From Burkholderia stagnalis (lineage in GTDB: Bacteria > Pseudomonadota > Gammaproteobacteria > Burkholderiales > Burkholderiaceae): 64,000 nucleotides of DNA. How positions within the stretch are numbered: position 1 is the first letter of the stretch; each line of letters begins with the position of its first letter. The stretch spans positions 682,001-746,000 of the forward strand of contig NZ_CADESW010000001.1 of the NCBI RefSeq assembly GCF_902830275.1. Direction: 5' to 3'. A program made the position numbers and the translations under genes. Positions 46,499-55,018 of this stretch are shown here, piece after piece. The notes below the pieces were generated by a model. That model ran no database searches, was not told where the DNA came from, and saw nothing but the letters and a program-made list of their open reading frames with translations.

Positions 46499-48096
46499 CC
46501 CCGACGACGACCGACCGGCGCGCCGCGCCGCCCGCCTTCGACCGCCCCGCGCCCGCCGGCGGCGCGCACCGCGACGCGACCGACCTCGACGTGCTGATCG
46601 TCGGCGCGGGCCTGTCCGGCATCGGCGCGGCCTATCACCTGCAGCAGCGCTGCCCGTTCGCGAGCGTCGCGATCCTCGAAGCCCGCGACGCGATCGGCGG
46701 CACCTGGGACCTGTTTCGCTATCCGGGCGTCCGTTCGGATTCCGACATGTTCACGCTCGGCTACAGCTTCCGGCCGTGGCACAGCGACAAGGCAATCTCG
46801 GACGGCCAGACGATCCTCGACTACATCCGCGACACCGCGCGCGCGTACGGCATCGACCGGTCGATCCGCTACGGCCACAAGGTGGTCGGCGCGGACTGGG
46901 ATTCGAACCGCGCACGCTGGACGGTGCGCGTCGAGCGCACCGCCGGCGAGACGGCCGAAACGGCCGAGACGCTGGTGCTGACCTGCCGCTTCCTGTACAT
47001 GTGCAGCGGCTACTACGACTACGACGCGGGCTACCTGCCCGACTGGCCCGGCATGGACGCGTTCACCGGCGATCTCGTGCATCCGCAGCGCTGGCCGAAG
47101 GACCTGTCGTATGCGGACCGGCGCGTGGTCGTGATCGGCAGCGGCGCGACCGCGGTGACGCTGGTGCCGTCGATGGCCGGCGAAGCGCGGCACGTGACGA
47201 TGCTGCAGCGCTCGCCCACCTACATCGTGTCGCTGCCCGCGCGCGACAAGATCGCGAACGCGCTGCGCCGCGTGCTGCCGTCGCGGCTCGCACACCGGCT
47301 CGTGCGCATGAAGAACGTGCTGCTGACGATGTACCTGTACAACGTCTCGCGCCGCAAGCCCGACCGGACGAAGCAGTTCATCATCCGCGCGGCCGGCAAG
47401 CAGCTCGGCCCCGGCTTCGACGTCGCGAAGCACCTGACGCCACGCTACCAGCCGTGGGACCAGCGCCTGTGCCTCGTGCCGAACGGCGACCTGTTCAAGG
47501 CGATCCGCTCGGGCCGCGCGTCGATCGTCACCGACGAGATCGCGCGCTTCACGCCCACCGGCCTGCTGCTGAAAAGCGGCCAGCGGCTCGAGGCGGACGT
47601 GATCGTCACCGCGACCGGGCTGAAGGTGAAGATGCTCGGCGGCGCGCAGATCACCGTCGACGGCCGCGCGGTCGACCTGTCGGAAACGGTGTCGTATAAA
47701 GGAATGATGTACAGCGACGTGCCGAACCTGGCGTCGTCGTTCGGCTACACGAACGCGTCCTGGACGCTGAAGGCCGAGCTGATCTCGCGCTACGTGTGCC
47801 GCCTGCTCAACCACATGCGCGCGCACGACTACGACACCTGCGTGCCGCGCCTCGCGCCGGGCGATCTCGGCAACGTGCCGGCGGTGAACCTCAGCTCGGG
47901 CTACATCCAGCGCGCGGCCGGCATCCTGCCGAAACAGGGGGAGAAGAAGCCGTGGAAGTTCCACCAGAACTACGTGCTCGACCTCGCGTCGCTGAAGTTC
48001 AGCGCGCTCGCCGATTCGGCGATGCGCTTCGAACGCCGCGCGCAGCCCGGCGCGGCGGCCGCGCCCGTCCCGCAACCCGCATTCGAAACCCGGTGA
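46495..48096 (+). CDS. Flavin-dependent monooxygenase, Baeyer-Villiger type
   Basis: FAD/NADPH monooxygenase of 533 residues. The first dinucleotide motif is VLIVGAGLSGIGAAYHLQ (about 32-49). The Baeyer-Villiger fingerprint FxGxxxHxxxWP is present as FTGDLVHPQRWP, followed by a second glycine motif, VVVIGSGATAVTL. It resembles the group of proteins found with SDR and lipase-like genes in actinobacterial and Burkholderia degradative operons. Likely reaction: ketone to ester. ATGA overlap with the SDR gene. Confidence 0.9.
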   Translation: MTPTTTDRRAAPPAFDRPAPAGGAHRDATDLDVLIVGAGLSGIGAAYHLQQRCPFASVAILEARDAIGGTWDLFRYPGVRSDSDMFTLGYSFRPWHSDKAISDGQTILDYIRDTARAYGIDRSIRYGHKVVGADWDSNRARWTVRVERTAGETAETAETLVLTCRFLYMCSGYYDYDAGYLPDWPGMDAFTGDLVHPQRWPKDLSYADRRVVVIGSGATAVTLVPSMAGEARHVTMLQRSPTYIVSLPARDKIANALRRVLPSRLAHRLVRMKNVLLTMYLYNVSRRKPDRTKQFIIRAAGKQLGPGFDVAKHLTPRYQPWDQRLCLVPNGDLFKAIRSGRASIVTDEIARFTPTGLLLKSGQRLEADVIVTATGLKVKMLGGAQITVDGRAVDLSETVSYKGMMYSDVPNLASSFGYTNASWTLKAELISRYVCRLLNHMRAHDYDTCVPRLAPGDLGNVPAVNLSSGYIQRAAGILPKQGEKKPWKFHQNYVLDLASLKFSALADSAMRFERRAQPGAAAAPVPQPAFETR

Positions 48097-48103
48097 GGCC
48101 GAC

Positions 48104-49090
48104 ATGAGCCCTACGCTCCATCTTATCCAGCAGGCGCTGATCGCCGTCGTGGCCGTGTGCGCGGCGCTCGCGGTGTTGACCTGGTACATCGCGCGCCGCG
48201 TGACGCGCGCGTTCCGGCCCGAAGGCCGCTTCGTCGACGTCAACGGCGACCGCATCCATTACGTCGAGTACGGCAGCGGCCCGCCGATCGTGTTCGTGCA
48301 CGGTCTCGCGGGGCAGTTGCGCAATTTCGCGTACCTGCCGCTGCAGCGGCTCGCGGAACGGCATCGCGTGATCCTGATCGACCGGCCGGGCGCCGGGCAT
48401 TCGATCCGCGGCGCGCGCTCGCAGGCGAACATCTTCGCGCAGGCGCGCATGGTCGCCGGCTTCATCGACGCGCTGCAGCTCGACAAGCCGGTGCTCGTCG
48501 GGCACTCGCTCGGCGGCGCGATCTCGCTCGCGGTCGGCCTCAACCATCCGCAGCACGTGAGCCGCCTCGCGCTGATCGCGCCGCTCACGCACCAGGAAGC
48601 CGCGCCGCCGGCGCCGTTCCGCCCGCTGCTGATTCCGTCGCGGCTCGTGCGCCGCTTCGTGTCGTGGACGTTCGCGATTCCGCTGACGATCCTCACCGGC
48701 CGCAAGGCGGTCGACGCGGTGTTCGCGCCGGAGGCGGTGCCGAAGGATTTCCCGGTGAAGGGCGGCGGGCTGCTCGGGCTGCGGCCGAGCAGTTTCTATG
48801 CAACGGCGTCGGACCTGATCGCGGTGCCCGAGGACATGCCCGCGCTGGAGCGCCGCTACGCGGAACTCGCGCTGCCGGTGGACGTGCTGTACGGCCGCGG
48901 CGACCGCATCCTGAACTGGCGCAGCCACGGCGAGGCGCTTGCGCAGAAGTCGCCGCGCGTGCGGCTGCGGGTGGTCGAGGGCGGCCACATGCTGCCGGTG
49001 ACGATTCCGGGCCCGACCGCGCAATGGCTGGCCGAAGTGGCGGCGGAACCGGTTGCCGCGGATGCGCCGGCGGCACAGGCCGGGCGCTGA
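48104..49090 (+). CDS. Membrane-anchored alpha/beta hydrolase
   Basis: Hydrolase of 328 residues. An N-terminal hydrophobic helix (about 8-26, ALIAVVAVCAALAVLTWYIA) anchors it. The oxyanion stretch is VFVHGLAGQLRNF, the nucleophile elbow is VGHSLGGAIS, and the terminal histidine is in VVEGGHMLPVT. Eight bases separate it from the monooxygenase gene. In the pathway suggested by the operon it would cleave the ester made by the Baeyer-Villiger enzyme; substrate unknown. Confidence 0.87.
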   Translation: MSPTLHLIQQALIAVVAVCAALAVLTWYIARRVTRAFRPEGRFVDVNGDRIHYVEYGSGPPIVFVHGLAGQLRNFAYLPLQRLAERHRVILIDRPGAGHSIRGARSQANIFAQARMVAGFIDALQLDKPVLVGHSLGGAISLAVGLNHPQHVSRLALIAPLTHQEAAPPAPFRPLLIPSRLVRRFVSWTFAIPLTILTGRKAVDAVFAPEAVPKDFPVKGGGLLGLRPSSFYATASDLIAVPEDMPALERRYAELALPVDVLYGRGDRILNWRSHGEALAQKSPRVRLRVVEGGHMLPVTIPGPTAQWLAEVAAEPVAADAPAAQAGR

Positions 49091-49132
49091 CGTCTCGCCC
49101 CGGCGCGGCGGCCGGCCACGGCGCCGCCGCGC

Positions 49133-49531
49133 TCAGCCTTCGTCGTCGGGCAGCGTCAGGCCGAGCTCCGCCAGCACCTCGCGCGCGTTGCGGAACGCCT
49201 CGACCGCCGCCGGCGCGCCCGCGTACAGCGCGCTGTGCAGCAGCACCTCGCGAATCTCGACGAGGCTCGCGCCATTGTTGAGCGCGCCGCGCACATGGCC
49301 CTTCAGTTCGTTGCCGCGGCCGAGCGCGGCCAGCATCGCGCACGTGCAAAGGCTGCGCGTCTTCAGGTCGATCCCGCCGCGCTGCCAGGTGCTGCCCCAT
49401 GCGTGCTCGTTCAGCCAGTCCTGCAGCGGCCGCGAGAATCCGTCGAGATCGCGCATCGCCCGTTCGACGAACGCCTCGCCCATCACGTCGATGCGGCGCG
49501 CCTTGCCCTGCTCCCTGTCGTGTTCGCTCAT
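49133..49531 (-). CDS. Carboxymuconolactone-decarboxylase-family protein
   Basis: A 132-residue helical protein of the CMD/AhpD-like family. ETRSLCTCAMLAALGRGN, with the C-x-C pair, then LKGHVRGALNNGASLVEIRE and a C-terminal LYAGAPAAVEAF match the gamma-carboxymuconolactone decarboxylase branch. No other protocatechuate genes are present, so the actual substrate is uncertain. It converges on the monooxygenase operon. Confidence 0.88.
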   Translation of the reverse strand: MSEHDREQGKARRIDVMGEAFVERAMRDLDGFSRPLQDWLNEHAWGSTWQRGGIDLKTRSLCTCAMLAALGRGNELKGHVRGALNNGASLVEIREVLLHSALYAGAPAAVEAFRNAREVLAELGLTLPDDEG

Positions 49532-49902
49532 GTCCCTGTCCTGTCGGTTCGATTGCCGCCACGGGGCCGGCCCGCGCGTTCACGTGATGTTCGCGGCGCG
49601 CGGGCGATTCGTCAAAGACGCGGGACTCGGTCCGGCCGGCGCGGCATGCTCGCCAGTAAGGTTGTGAACGCGCGCACGGGGCGGCGCGCCGGCGCTACGT
49701 AACGTTTTCCGTGCGCGTTACGGGCCTGACGGGAACATCTCGCCGTATATCGTGCCGTCGTCGAGCAAAAACACAATTACTCAGAACAAAACGCAGCGAA
49801 CGTCGCACATTCTGCAACGCTAAATGGCGACGCTCCGCGCCGGCGCGGGTGGCGCGGAAATTGCAGTTCTGGCCCGGACAAACATCAATTGTCGAGGCCA
49901 AT
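49532..49902. other. Promoter region of the repeat lipoprotein gene
   Basis: About 370 bp with no convincing gene. It contains an inverted repeat CGTAACG (49698) with CGTTACG (49716), eleven bases apart, and AT-richer sequence from 49740 to 49800 that probably holds the promoter. The right end carries GAGG before the lipoprotein ATG. Confidence 0.4.
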
Positions 49903-51870
49903 ATGCAGAATTACTTCACAAAAACGACGCTCTCACTCGCCATCACGTCACTGCTCGCGCTGTACGGCTGCAGTTCGGTCGACGGACCGTCCACGCCGAG
50001 CACGCTCAAGCCGACGACGTCGGGGACATCGGGGGCATCAGGCACATCGGGGTCGTCGGGGAGTTCGGGGAGTTCGGGGAGTTCGGGGAGTTCGGGGAGT
50101 TCGGGGAGTTCGGGGAGTTCGGGGAGTTCGGGGAATTCGGGGTCGTCGGGGTCGTCGGGGTCGTCCGGTACGTCTTCGGGTACCTCGTCGGGCACGTCCT
50201 CCGGTACTTCTTCGGGTACCTCGTCGGGCACGTCCTCCGGTACTTCTTCGGGTACCTCGTCGGGTACGTCCTCCGGTACTTCTTCGGGTACCTCGTCGGG
50301 CACGTCCTCCGGTACGTCTTCGGGTACTTCGTCCGGCGCGTCCTCGGGTACTTCGTCCGGTACGTCTTCAGGTACCTCGTCCGGTACGTCTTCCGGTACT
50401 TCCTCGGGCACTTCGTCGGGCACGTCTTCCGGTACTTCCTCGGGCACCTCCGGCGCCACCCCGCTCGGCAACATCCTCCAGCAGACCGGCAACCTCGTCA
50501 CGTCGCTCGGCACGACGGTCGCGAACGGCGGCGCACAAGTCGGCGGCGTATCCAGCAACCCGGCGGCCACCAGCGTCGGCAATGCGGTCACGAGCCTCGG
50601 CAACGGCGTCCAGTCGCTCGGCAACGGCATCGCGGCCGGCCTCGGCTCGATCGGCGTGTCGGCCAACCCGCTCGGCCCGACGGTCACGTCGACCACCGGC
50701 CTGCTGAGCGGCACCGGGGCCGCCGTCAACAACCTCGGCAACGCGGTGACGAGCCTCGGCAGCGGCCCGCTGTCGCCGCTCGCACCGGTGACGACGACCG
50801 CCGGTAGCCTCGTGAACACGGTCGGCAGCGTGATCAACACCGCCGCGTCCGGCCTGAACACGACGCTGAACACCACGCCGATCCAGCAGCTCGAGACGCA
50901 GGCCGGCAGCCTGATCAACCCGATCACGAACACGCTGACCGGCGGCGTGCAGACGCCCGGCACGACGCAGAACGCCGGCTCGGCCACCGGCCTCGGCACG
51001 CCGGTCGGCAACCTGCTGACCACGGTCGGCAACGGCCTCGGCACCGCCGGCTCGCAGATCGGCGGCGCAACCGGCAATCCGGCCGGCGCCGATCTCGGCA
51101 GCGTCGTGACGCAGCTCGGCAACACGGTCACGAGCGTCGGCGGCCTGCTCGGCGGCACGACCGGCAGTTCCAGCAGCGGTTCCGGCGGCACCAGCGGGAC
51201 CAGCGGCAGCACCAGCGGCGGCCCGCTCGCACCGGTCACGAACCTGCTCGGCTCGCTCGGTTCGATCGGCGGCAGCAGCAGCGGCTCGGGCGGAACGAGC
51301 GGCACCAGCAGCAGCGGCAGCGGCCCGCTCGCCCCCGTCACGAACCTGCTCGGTTCGCTCGGTTCGATCGGCAGCAGCAGCGGCTCGGGCGGAACGAGCG
51401 GCACCAGCAGCAGCGGCAGCGGCCCGCTCGCCCCCGTCACGAACCTGCTCGGCTCGCTCGGCGGCGCAACGGGCGGCACCAGCGGCACCGGTGCAGGCGC
51501 AGGCGGCCTGCTCACGCCCGTGACGAACCTCGTCAATTCGCTGACGCCGCTCGGCGCGAGCCTTACCGGCACGGTCACGACACCGGGCGGCAGCACGACG
51601 GGCACCCTCGGCGGCGCATTGACGAGCGGCCCGGTCGGCACGCTCGCCGGCGCGCTGACGTCGCCGCTCGGCACCACGGGCGCAGCCGTCACGGGCAGCC
51701 CGAGCGGCGTGACCGGCGGCACGGTGACGACGCCGGGCAGCAGCGGCGGCGGCACCGTCACGAGCGGCCTGACCGGCAGCTCGAGCGGCGGCACGGCAGG
51801 GGCGGCCAACCTGCTCGCGCCGGTGACGAACCTGGTCGGCGGCCTGCTCGGCGGCACCGTCAAGAAGTAA
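49903..51870 (+). CDS. Ser/Gly/Thr-repeat lipoprotein (collagen-like annotation family)
   Basis: Predicted outer-membrane or surface lipoprotein of 655 residues. The signal peptide ends in a lipobox, LLALYGC, with cysteine at about residue 24. Residues about 45-185 are low complexity: GSS triplets, then SGTS tetrads. Beyond that, less regular repeats rich in G, S, T, L and N alternate APVTNLLGSL blocks, several times separated by GSSSGSGGTSGT linkers. The protein has few charged residues and ends GGLLGGTVKK. Similar Burkholderia proteins are often labelled collagen-like, but there is no proline pattern of collagen. Role probably structural at the surface. GAGG precedes ATG at 49903. Confidence 0.75.
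   Translation: MQNYFTKTTLSLAITSLLALYGCSSVDGPSTPSTLKPTTSGTSGASGTSGSSGSSGSSGSSGSSGSSGSSGSSGSSGNSGSSGSSGSSGTSSGTSSGTSSGTSSGTSSGTSSGTSSGTSSGTSSGTSSGTSSGTSSGTSSGTSSGASSGTSSGTSSGTSSGTSSGTSSGTSSGTSSGTSSGTSGATPLGNILQQTGNLVTSLGTTVANGGAQVGGVSSNPAATSVGNAVTSLGNGVQSLGNGIAAGLGSIGVSANPLGPTVTSTTGLLSGTGAAVNNLGNAVTSLGSGPLSPLAPVTTTAGSLVNTVGSVINTAASGLNTTLNTTPIQQLETQAGSLINPITNTLTGGVQTPGTTQNAGSATGLGTPVGNLLTTVGNGLGTAGSQIGGATGNPAGADLGSVVTQLGNTVTSVGGLLGGTTGSSSSGSGGTSGTSGSTSGGPLAPVTNLLGSLGSIGGSSSGSGGTSGTSSSGSGPLAPVTNLLGSLGSIGSSSGSGGTSGTSSSGSGPLAPVTNLLGSLGGATGGTSGTGAGAGGLLTPVTNLVNSLTPLGASLTGTVTTPGGSTTGTLGGALTSGPVGTLAGALTSPLGTTGAAVTGSPSGVTGGTVTTPGSSGGGTVTSGLTGSSSGGTAGAANLLAPVTNLVGGLLGGTVKK
50059..50450 (+). repeat. 9-bp and 12-bp tandem repeats inside the lipoprotein gene
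   Basis: Eight tandem copies of GGGGAGTTC plus a GGGGAATTC variant and related units encode GSS repeats. They are followed to about 50450 by some two dozen 12-bp units based on GGTACSTCNTCG that encode SGTS repeats. Both units are multiples of three, so copy-number changes lengthen or shorten the protein without breaking the frame. Confidence 0.9.
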
Positions 51871-51973
51871 TCGACCCGCAGCGCAAGGCGGCCGGGCACA
51901 CAACAACTCCACGCCCGGCCGCCCGCCGGCGCCGCCGCCACGGCGACGCCGGCCTCATCCATACGAGGATCAC

Positions 51974-53257
51974 ATGAACTCGACGCTCGAAGGCATCGCA
52001 GCCGTCCAAGACCGGCCGCCCCGCTCGGCCACCCCGTTCCGCGCCGGCCTGCTCGGCATCGCGGCCGGCCTGTTCGCGCTGTGGATCACGCGCGACCAGC
52101 CCGCGCTCGACGGCGCCACGCGCGCGGTGATCGCGAGCCTCGCGATCATCGGCACGATCGCGCTGCACGAACTCCTCATCTCGCGCGTCTACCTGCGCCC
52201 GAGCGCCGGGCTGTCGCGACAGGCCGTGCGGCCGCTCGGCATCGCCCGCGTCGCGGTGCGGCTCGGCGCGCTCGCGTCGGTCTACGCGGGCATCGGCATG
52301 CTGTACTGGCTGCTGCCCGAGTATCACGGCGCGTTCTACCAGCCGTTCTGGTCGCTGCTGCGCTCGCTCGCGCCGTACGTGATCGCCGCCGCGCCGTTCT
52401 ACTTCGCGTGGATGGATCGCCATCAGCGCGAAACCGACGACGCATACCTGCTGTGGGGGCGTTTCCTGTTCCGCGGCGAACGGCCCGCGAGCTGGCAGCC
52501 GGTGCGCGAGATGCTCGCCGGATGGATGGTGAAGGCGTTCTTCCTGCCGCTGATGACGGTCTACCTGTCGAAGGACGCCGATCACCTGAGCGCGTCGCTC
52601 GCGAACGCAATGCACGCGCCGATGTCGCTCGCGCTGTTCGTGTTCATGTACGACCTGTCGTTCACGATGGACCTGATGTTCGGCACCGTCGGCTACCTGT
52701 GCACGTTCCGCCTCCTCGACAGCCACGTGCGCACCGTCGAGCCGACCACGCTCGGCTGGCTCGCCGCGCTGATCTGCTATCAACCGTTCTGGTCGCTGAT
52801 CTCGAGCAACTACATCCGCTACGAAGGCTCGCTGTTCTGGGACAACTGGCTGCTCTCCGCGCCGGTGATCCGCGTAATCTGGGGCGCGACGATCATCGCG
52901 CTGCTGCTGTGCTACGCGCTGTCGACGATCTCGTTCGGCCTGCGCTTCTCGAACCTGACCAACCGCGGGATCATCACGTCCGGCCCGTACCGCTTCACGA
53001 AGCATCCGGCGTACATCACGAAGAACCTGTCGTACTGGATGGTCTCGGTGCCGTTCGTCGAGCCGCTCGGCTGGCAGATCGCGCTCGCGCATTGCTCGGC
53101 GCTCGCCGCAGTGAACCTGATCTACTACCTGCGCGCGAAAACCGAGGAGCGCCACCTGATGCGCGACCCGGACTATCGCGCGTATGCCGCGTGGATCGCC
53201 GAGCACGGGTTGTTCGCACGGGTGCGGCGGGTGTTCGGGCAGCCGCGGGCGGCCTGA
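51974..53257 (+). CDS. Polytopic membrane protein with isoprenylcysteine-methyltransferase-like C-terminus
   Basis: Inner-membrane protein of 427 residues with roughly nine to ten hydrophobic segments. The C-terminal part has the ICMT/PEMT-like signature: GPYRFTKHPAYITKNLSYW at about 335-353, then the charged KTEERHLMRDPDYRAYAAW motif at about 391-409. These parts bind SAM in the family. Substrate is unknown; prenylcysteine is not expected in bacteria. It follows the repeat lipoprotein by 103 bp with GAGG before the ATG, so the two may be co-expressed. Confidence 0.75.
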   Translation: MNSTLEGIAAVQDRPPRSATPFRAGLLGIAAGLFALWITRDQPALDGATRAVIASLAIIGTIALHELLISRVYLRPSAGLSRQAVRPLGIARVAVRLGALASVYAGIGMLYWLLPEYHGAFYQPFWSLLRSLAPYVIAAAPFYFAWMDRHQRETDDAYLLWGRFLFRGERPASWQPVREMLAGWMVKAFFLPLMTVYLSKDADHLSASLANAMHAPMSLALFVFMYDLSFTMDLMFGTVGYLCTFRLLDSHVRTVEPTTLGWLAALICYQPFWSLISSNYIRYEGSLFWDNWLLSAPVIRVIWGATIIALLLCYALSTISFGLRFSNLTNRGIITSGPYRFTKHPAYITKNLSYWMVSVPFVEPLGWQIALAHCSALAAVNLIYYLRAKTEERHLMRDPDYRAYAAWIAEHGLFARVRRVFGQPRAA

Positions 53258-53535
53258 TGGGTCGCCAGTTATCTCTAAATTATCCAAACTTGCGGCCTAT
53301 TGTCGCGAAACGAAGCGAATTGACGCCTTTCCCGCCCGATCGGATTGCCGACTCGGCCGCAACCGCGTATGGTGCGTTCCGTCCGCAAGCGCGGCGGCTC
53401 GCCGGGCCACCTGACGCCAGCCCCGCCACGGACACCCGACCGTCGTCCACGACGACGGCCGCGCGGGCTTCGGCCCGCCGTTCACCGTCTCCGCGACGCC
53501 GCCCGTCGGCGCCGCGCATTCATGAGGGAAGAGGC

Positions 53536-53622
53536 GTGATACACAAAGTCCTGATCCTGATCGCTCTCTGCATCGCGGGCCTCGCCGCGATCGCCGCCGG
53601 TTTCCAGCACATCCCCAGCTGA
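53536..53622 (+). CDS. Possible 28-residue single-helix membrane protein
   Basis: GTG at 53536, preceded by GAGGGAAGAGG, opens a frame reading VIHKVLILIALCIAGLAAIA then AGFQHIPS, one transmembrane helix with a short tail. A hairpin follows the stop closely. Similar very small membrane proteins occur in many bacteria, but no family is recognised and the short length makes chance possible. Confidence 0.4.
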   Translation: MIHKVLILIALCIAGLAAIAAGFQHIPS

Positions 53623-53625
53623 TTG

Positions 53626-53668
53626 GCGGCCCCGGCTCGCGCGTCGAGCCACGGGGCCGCGTTCTCCA
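53626..53668 (+). terminator. GC-rich hairpin, possible terminator
   Basis: GCGGCCCCG (53626-53634) pairs perfectly with CGGGGCCGC (53652-53660), followed by a pyrimidine-rich GTTCTCCATTTCCCC. It lies just after the small ORF. The T-run is weak. Confidence 0.35.
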
Positions 53669-53723
53669 TTTCCCCTCGCCATGACCCATTCATTCGACTC
53701 GCCCGACACGGCCTTCCTTTGCC

Positions 53724-54377
53724 ATGCGTATCGACGTACAGCACTGCCAGCACACCATCGACGATGAACTCGACACGCTCCACGCGCGTCTCCATCAACC
53801 GGGCCACCGCCTGTACGGCCTGCCCGCCGTCACGCTCGGCGCGTCCGGGCTGATCGTCCGCCACCGCGAGGCGGACGGCGAATACTTTCTTTACGTCGAG
53901 GATCCGGCGGCCCGGCAGCTCGCCGGGTACACGGTGTTCAACCGGCTGCCCGAAATCCCTCGCCGCGCGGATCGCTACCTGCGCGCGCCGCATTCCAAGT
54001 TTCGTATCGCGTACCAAAGGCGCGGCCTCGCGAGCACGCTCTACCGCTGGGGGCTCGACGCGGGCCTGTGCCTGATCAGCGGTGCGCGGCAATCGCACGG
54101 CGCGGCGCGGTTGTGGACGATGCTGGCGCACGATTATCTGCACGGGTTCGTCGATGTCGAAGGGCGGGCGCTGCGGTATCTGGGCGAGTGCGTGCCCGAT
54201 GACGTGCACGGTGCGCTGCATACGCGGCGTCTGTTGCTCGGCACCGGGTGGACGGTGGCGGACTTCGCGGCCGTGGCGGGGATGAGCGATGCGCCTGCGC
54301 CGGCCGAGGATCGGGATGCGCACGCGCGCAAGCGCTGGCCGGCGTGGCCCGTGGATGACGCGCGTGAATCGATATGA
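53724..54377 (+). CDS. GNAT-like N-acetyltransferase domain protein
   Basis: A 217-residue protein with GNAT features: a strand pair around YFLYVEDPAARQLAGYTVFN (about 54-73), the acetyl-CoA-binding region RIAYQRRGLASTLYRWGLDA (about 94-113) and the following LCLISGARQSHGAARLW helix. The usual R/Q-x-x-G-x-G/A loop appears as QRRGLA. Substrate is unknown. It is the last high-GC gene before the low-GC remnants of the Rhs island. Confidence 0.6.
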   Translation: MRIDVQHCQHTIDDELDTLHARLHQPGHRLYGLPAVTLGASGLIVRHREADGEYFLYVEDPAARQLAGYTVFNRLPEIPRRADRYLRAPHSKFRIAYQRRGLASTLYRWGLDAGLCLISGARQSHGAARLWTMLAHDYLHGFVDVEGRALRYLGECVPDDVHGALHTRRLLLGTGWTVADFAAVAGMSDAPAPAEDRDAHARKRWPAWPVDDARESI

Positions 54378-54461
54378 CCCTGCGTGTACCGGCTTTGGGC
54401 GCACACGTATCACTTCACCCCGCCGGCAAAAACGCGGAAAGTTTCGGACAGGCGCCGTTTA

Positions 54462-54677
54462 TCGAAACTTAACTTATATCCATATTTGCCTGAAAATCAC
54501 TTATAGGGCTGCTCTAACTCCACTCTCAACGGAAATCACCCTTCCCACATTCAAAAAGTGACGCCCCTCGCTCCCAAGCAAACCCATAAGCCGATCTGAT
54601 GCATTACCGAACCGGCAAGTAGCCGGCAAACAGCATGTCAGGCTTACCCGATACTTTTCGATCCAGCCTGACACGGT
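54462..54677 (-). pseudogene. Decayed second copy of the Rhs immunity gene
   Basis: This 215-bp stretch is nearly identical at DNA level to 55262-55475, the middle of the intact immunity gene, including CATGTCRGGCTTACCCGATA, the AGTAGCCGGCAAACAGC block and the CCTTCCCACATTCAAAAAG block. Reading the minus strand, [20 protein letters not shown] shifts frame and continues as [20 protein letters not shown] before shifting again near VESG. The 5' and 3' ends of the gene are missing. It is an orphan remnant of an older toxin/immunity module or of a duplication. Confidence 0.88.
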
Positions 54678-55018
54678 GCACTGCATACGCGCCGCCTACT
54701 GCCGGGAAGCGGGTGAACAGTGGAAGATTTCGCCGCGGCGACATGGAGGACAGCCAGGACAACGCCAGCGTGCGATTGAAATCGCCTATATGAACACATG
54801 CTGGCCGGCCTTGCCGGAGGGAGAAATGCAATCGGGATCGAAACGGGACGTACGGGCGGATGGTCGTTGATGTGTCACGCCAACGGCGTTGTCACAATCC
54901 CGGGAGAAGAATGAAATGCAAGGCCGCCATCCCGGCTCGCCTGTCACGGCACATCAATTCGAACCCACCGGAAAAATCTTCAATTTGGCCATCAGCATGA
55001 TCAAATACCGGATTTTCC
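54678..55018. other. Rhs-island remnant DNA without an intact gene
   Basis: Mixed-composition sequence between the decayed and the intact immunity genes. The minus strand keeps an open frame (54831 to 54604) fusing a foreign segment, HIGDFNRTLALSWLSSMSPR, to the truncated immunity sequence. No start signal or domain supports it. It is probably debris left by module replacement. Confidence 0.4.

Noticed and set aside
50041..50460. CRISPR array or satellite DNA
   Set aside because: The repeats are 9 and 12 bp, contiguous without spacers and lie in frame within a lipoprotein gene.
49903..51870. True collagen-like protein
   Set aside because: Although GSS triplets resemble Gly-X-Y, they lack proline and stop after a short stretch; the rest has no triplet period.
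54604..54831. Intact small gene combining a foreign N-terminus with the immunity sequence
   Set aside because: It fuses unrelated DNA to a truncated, frameshifted immunity copy and has no start signal; it is explained better as debris.
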